From: Candidatus Thiodictyon syntrophicum
GTDB taxonomy: Bacteria > Pseudomonadota > Gammaproteobacteria > Chromatiales > Chromatiaceae
DNA: 64,000 bases
NCBI RefSeq assembly: GCF_002813775.1
Contig: NZ_CP020370.1
Span: 3,001,501-3,065,500 of the forward strand
Direction of reading: 5' to 3'
Positions 63,094 through 64,000 of this stretch are shown here, in pieces. Under the pieces are notes generated by a model. The model had not been told where the DNA came from. It ran no database searches and saw nothing but the letters and a program-made list of their open reading frames with translations. Position 1 is the first letter of the stretch. Every line of letters begins with the position of its first letter. A program made the translations under genes and the position numbers.

Positions 63094-63371
63094 CGCGGCA
63101 AAGTTGCCGCATAACGCCCGGCCAGCGCCGCCCGTCGCCGCGCCAGCACATTGAGTTAATAAGTAATTTTTCCTTGATAGCCCCCAGAATCGCCGGTTTG
63201 TGCGGAACGCTTTTGCCCCGCGGCGTGGTCTACGCGGCAAGATTGCCGCATAAACCACTAACGGTGCAGGGTGCGGGTGCTCTCAGGGTGTTGACAGTCG
63301 CGCGGATTTTTGATTCACTGGCGAGGACCCGGCGATTTATGAGGTAGTTCGCCCGCCGAAATCTAGTTAGG
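63094..63371 (+). repeat. ~280-bp direct repeat, copy 2 (island right boundary)
   Basis: Begins GCGCGGCAAAGTTGCCGCATAA and ends ATCTAGTTAGG, just before the zinc-ribbon gene. It matches 59751-60030 almost base for base in several 20-40-bp blocks. Confidence 0.85.
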
Positions 63372-63381
63372 CTCCAAAGGG

Positions 63382-63990
63382 ATGCAGATGGGAACGGTTT
63401 GTAAGAAATGCGGACACCAAAGAGCGCCAACGGACGTTGCTCCTGACTACCAATGTCCTAAGTGCGGCGCTGTATATGCGAAAGTAGAAGCGTACATCAA
63501 GAAGAAAGCTGAAGAAGAGCAGAGAAAGAAAGCGGAACAAGACAAAGCGGAACGCGATGCTCTTGCTCGTGCAAAAGAAGAAGAGCAGAAACAACTTAAG
63601 CGCGAGCAAGCTAAAAAAGCGAGAGATCGCATTGTTACACGGACCTACAGAGGAAGCCAAAAATCGGCCACCGCGGCATTTCAAGCAGACGCATTAAAGA
63701 TGGCGGAAGCCGGATATTTTCCTACATCACAGATGTGGGCGCCCGGATCTTATGGATGCGGTGCATTTGTGCTAGCGATTTTTCTTTTCGTGGCACTCAT
63801 CGGGATACTTGCCTTCATCTACATGCTGATTGTCAAACCGCGTGGGACACTTTCGGTGACATATGAACTCCGTGAACGGCCGGAAGATTTGCTAACACGC
63901 GGATCAGGTGATTTCAAAATCTGTCCAAGGTGCGCAGAGACTATCAAAGCCGCCGCTTTACTCTGCCGGTACTGTGGCAACGAGTTCTAA
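63382..63990 (+). CDS. Membrane protein with two zinc ribbons and coiled coil
   Basis: A 202-residue protein. Zinc ribbon 1: VCKKCGHQRA with YQCPKCGAVY (residues 7-32). A Lys/Glu/Ala-rich coiled coil spans about 38-85. A membrane helix (CGAFVLAIFLFVALIGILAFIYMLI) lies at about 126-151. Zinc ribbon 2: KICPRCAETIKAAALLCRYCG at the C-terminus. Composition is much more AT-rich than the rest, suggesting recent gain. Function is unknown; similar layouts occur in predicted membrane-linked sensors. Confidence 0.78.
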   Translation: MQMGTVCKKCGHQRAPTDVAPDYQCPKCGAVYAKVEAYIKKKAEEEQRKKAEQDKAERDALARAKEEEQKQLKREQAKKARDRIVTRTYRGSQKSATAAFQADALKMAEAGYFPTSQMWAPGSYGCGAFVLAIFLFVALIGILAFIYMLIVKPRGTLSVTYELRERPEDLLTRGSGDFKICPRCAETIKAAALLCRYCGNEF

Positions 63991-64000
63991 TGTGTGGGGG

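Noticed and set aside
59600-63372. Integron-like cassette array, because small genes alternate with hairpins and GTTAGGC occurs at the right repeat end
   Set aside because: No matching inverse core (RYYYAAC) at cassette-like spacing, the repeats are too long for attC sites, and genes lie on both strands.

Overview
This window is high-GC (roughly two thirds G+C by eye) gammaproteobacterial chromosome. Gene content such as gltA-hemF, hemE, feoABC, prfC, mqo, uvrD and a PEP-CTERM surface protein, together with heavy loading with toxin-antitoxin genes and palindromic repeats, fits a purple sulfur bacterium (Chromatiales/Chromatiaceae type). The taxon is an inference; no photosynthesis gene or rRNA lies in the window. 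No CRISPR array, intact transposase, rRNA or convincing tRNA was found.

Layout. 0-2.6 kb: a RES fragment, a Xre/RES toxin-antitoxin pair and an AT-rich Fic gene. 2.7-12.8 kb: mostly housekeeping (transglutaminase-like protein, purC, ridA, a lytic transglycosylase lipoprotein, a TerB-like protein, gltA-hemF). 12.9-17.9 kb: a PEP-CTERM surface protein, three related small exported proteins of unknown function, a duplicated remnant and lnt. 18.6-27.6 kb: a six-gene complex I/hydrogenase-4-like operon behind a coupled HTH regulator; its large subunit lacks the nickel-site cysteines, so it looks like an energy-converting hydrogenase-related (Ehr) complex rather than a hydrogenase. 28-33.5 kb: psiE-like gene, thioesterase, broken ATPase, uvrD and a TacA/TacT-type pair. 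34-36.7 kb: a decaying two-component system (kinase with two in-frame stops, truncated regulator) and a lone MNT nucleotidyltransferase. 36.9-44 kb: hemE, a Wzz/GumC chain-length protein fused to a tyrosine-recombinase-like domain, an ERCC4 nuclease, a beta-carbonic anhydrase and a spermidine-synthase-like membrane protein. 44.7-53.2 kb: Orn/Lys/Arg decarboxylase, DUF808 protein, P-loop protein, metA, an acetyltransferase and mqo. 53.4-59.3 kb: a decayed Xre/RES pair, prfC and feoABC. 59.3-64 kb: a defence/toxin island (PIN pair, HEPN/MNT, RHH/MazF) between two copies of a ~280-bp repeat, then a low-GC zinc-ribbon membrane protein.

A second theme is repeats. At least six palindromic families occupy the intergenic spaces: hexanucleotide GTTGTC/GACAAC elements, GCAAATGAACGC elements, GTAGGGTGCGC elements, GGTCCGC-GCGGACC elements, a ~90-bp element present in inverted orientation at both ends of the Ehr operon, and the AGTCCAAGGCT family that includes a 58-bp perfect palindrome. 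They often sit beside broken genes, which fits a chromosome with much small-scale rearrangement.

The most unusual items are the Wzz-recombinase fusion, the cysteine-less Ehr operon, the family of three small DLLNL exported proteins and the repeat-bounded toxin island.
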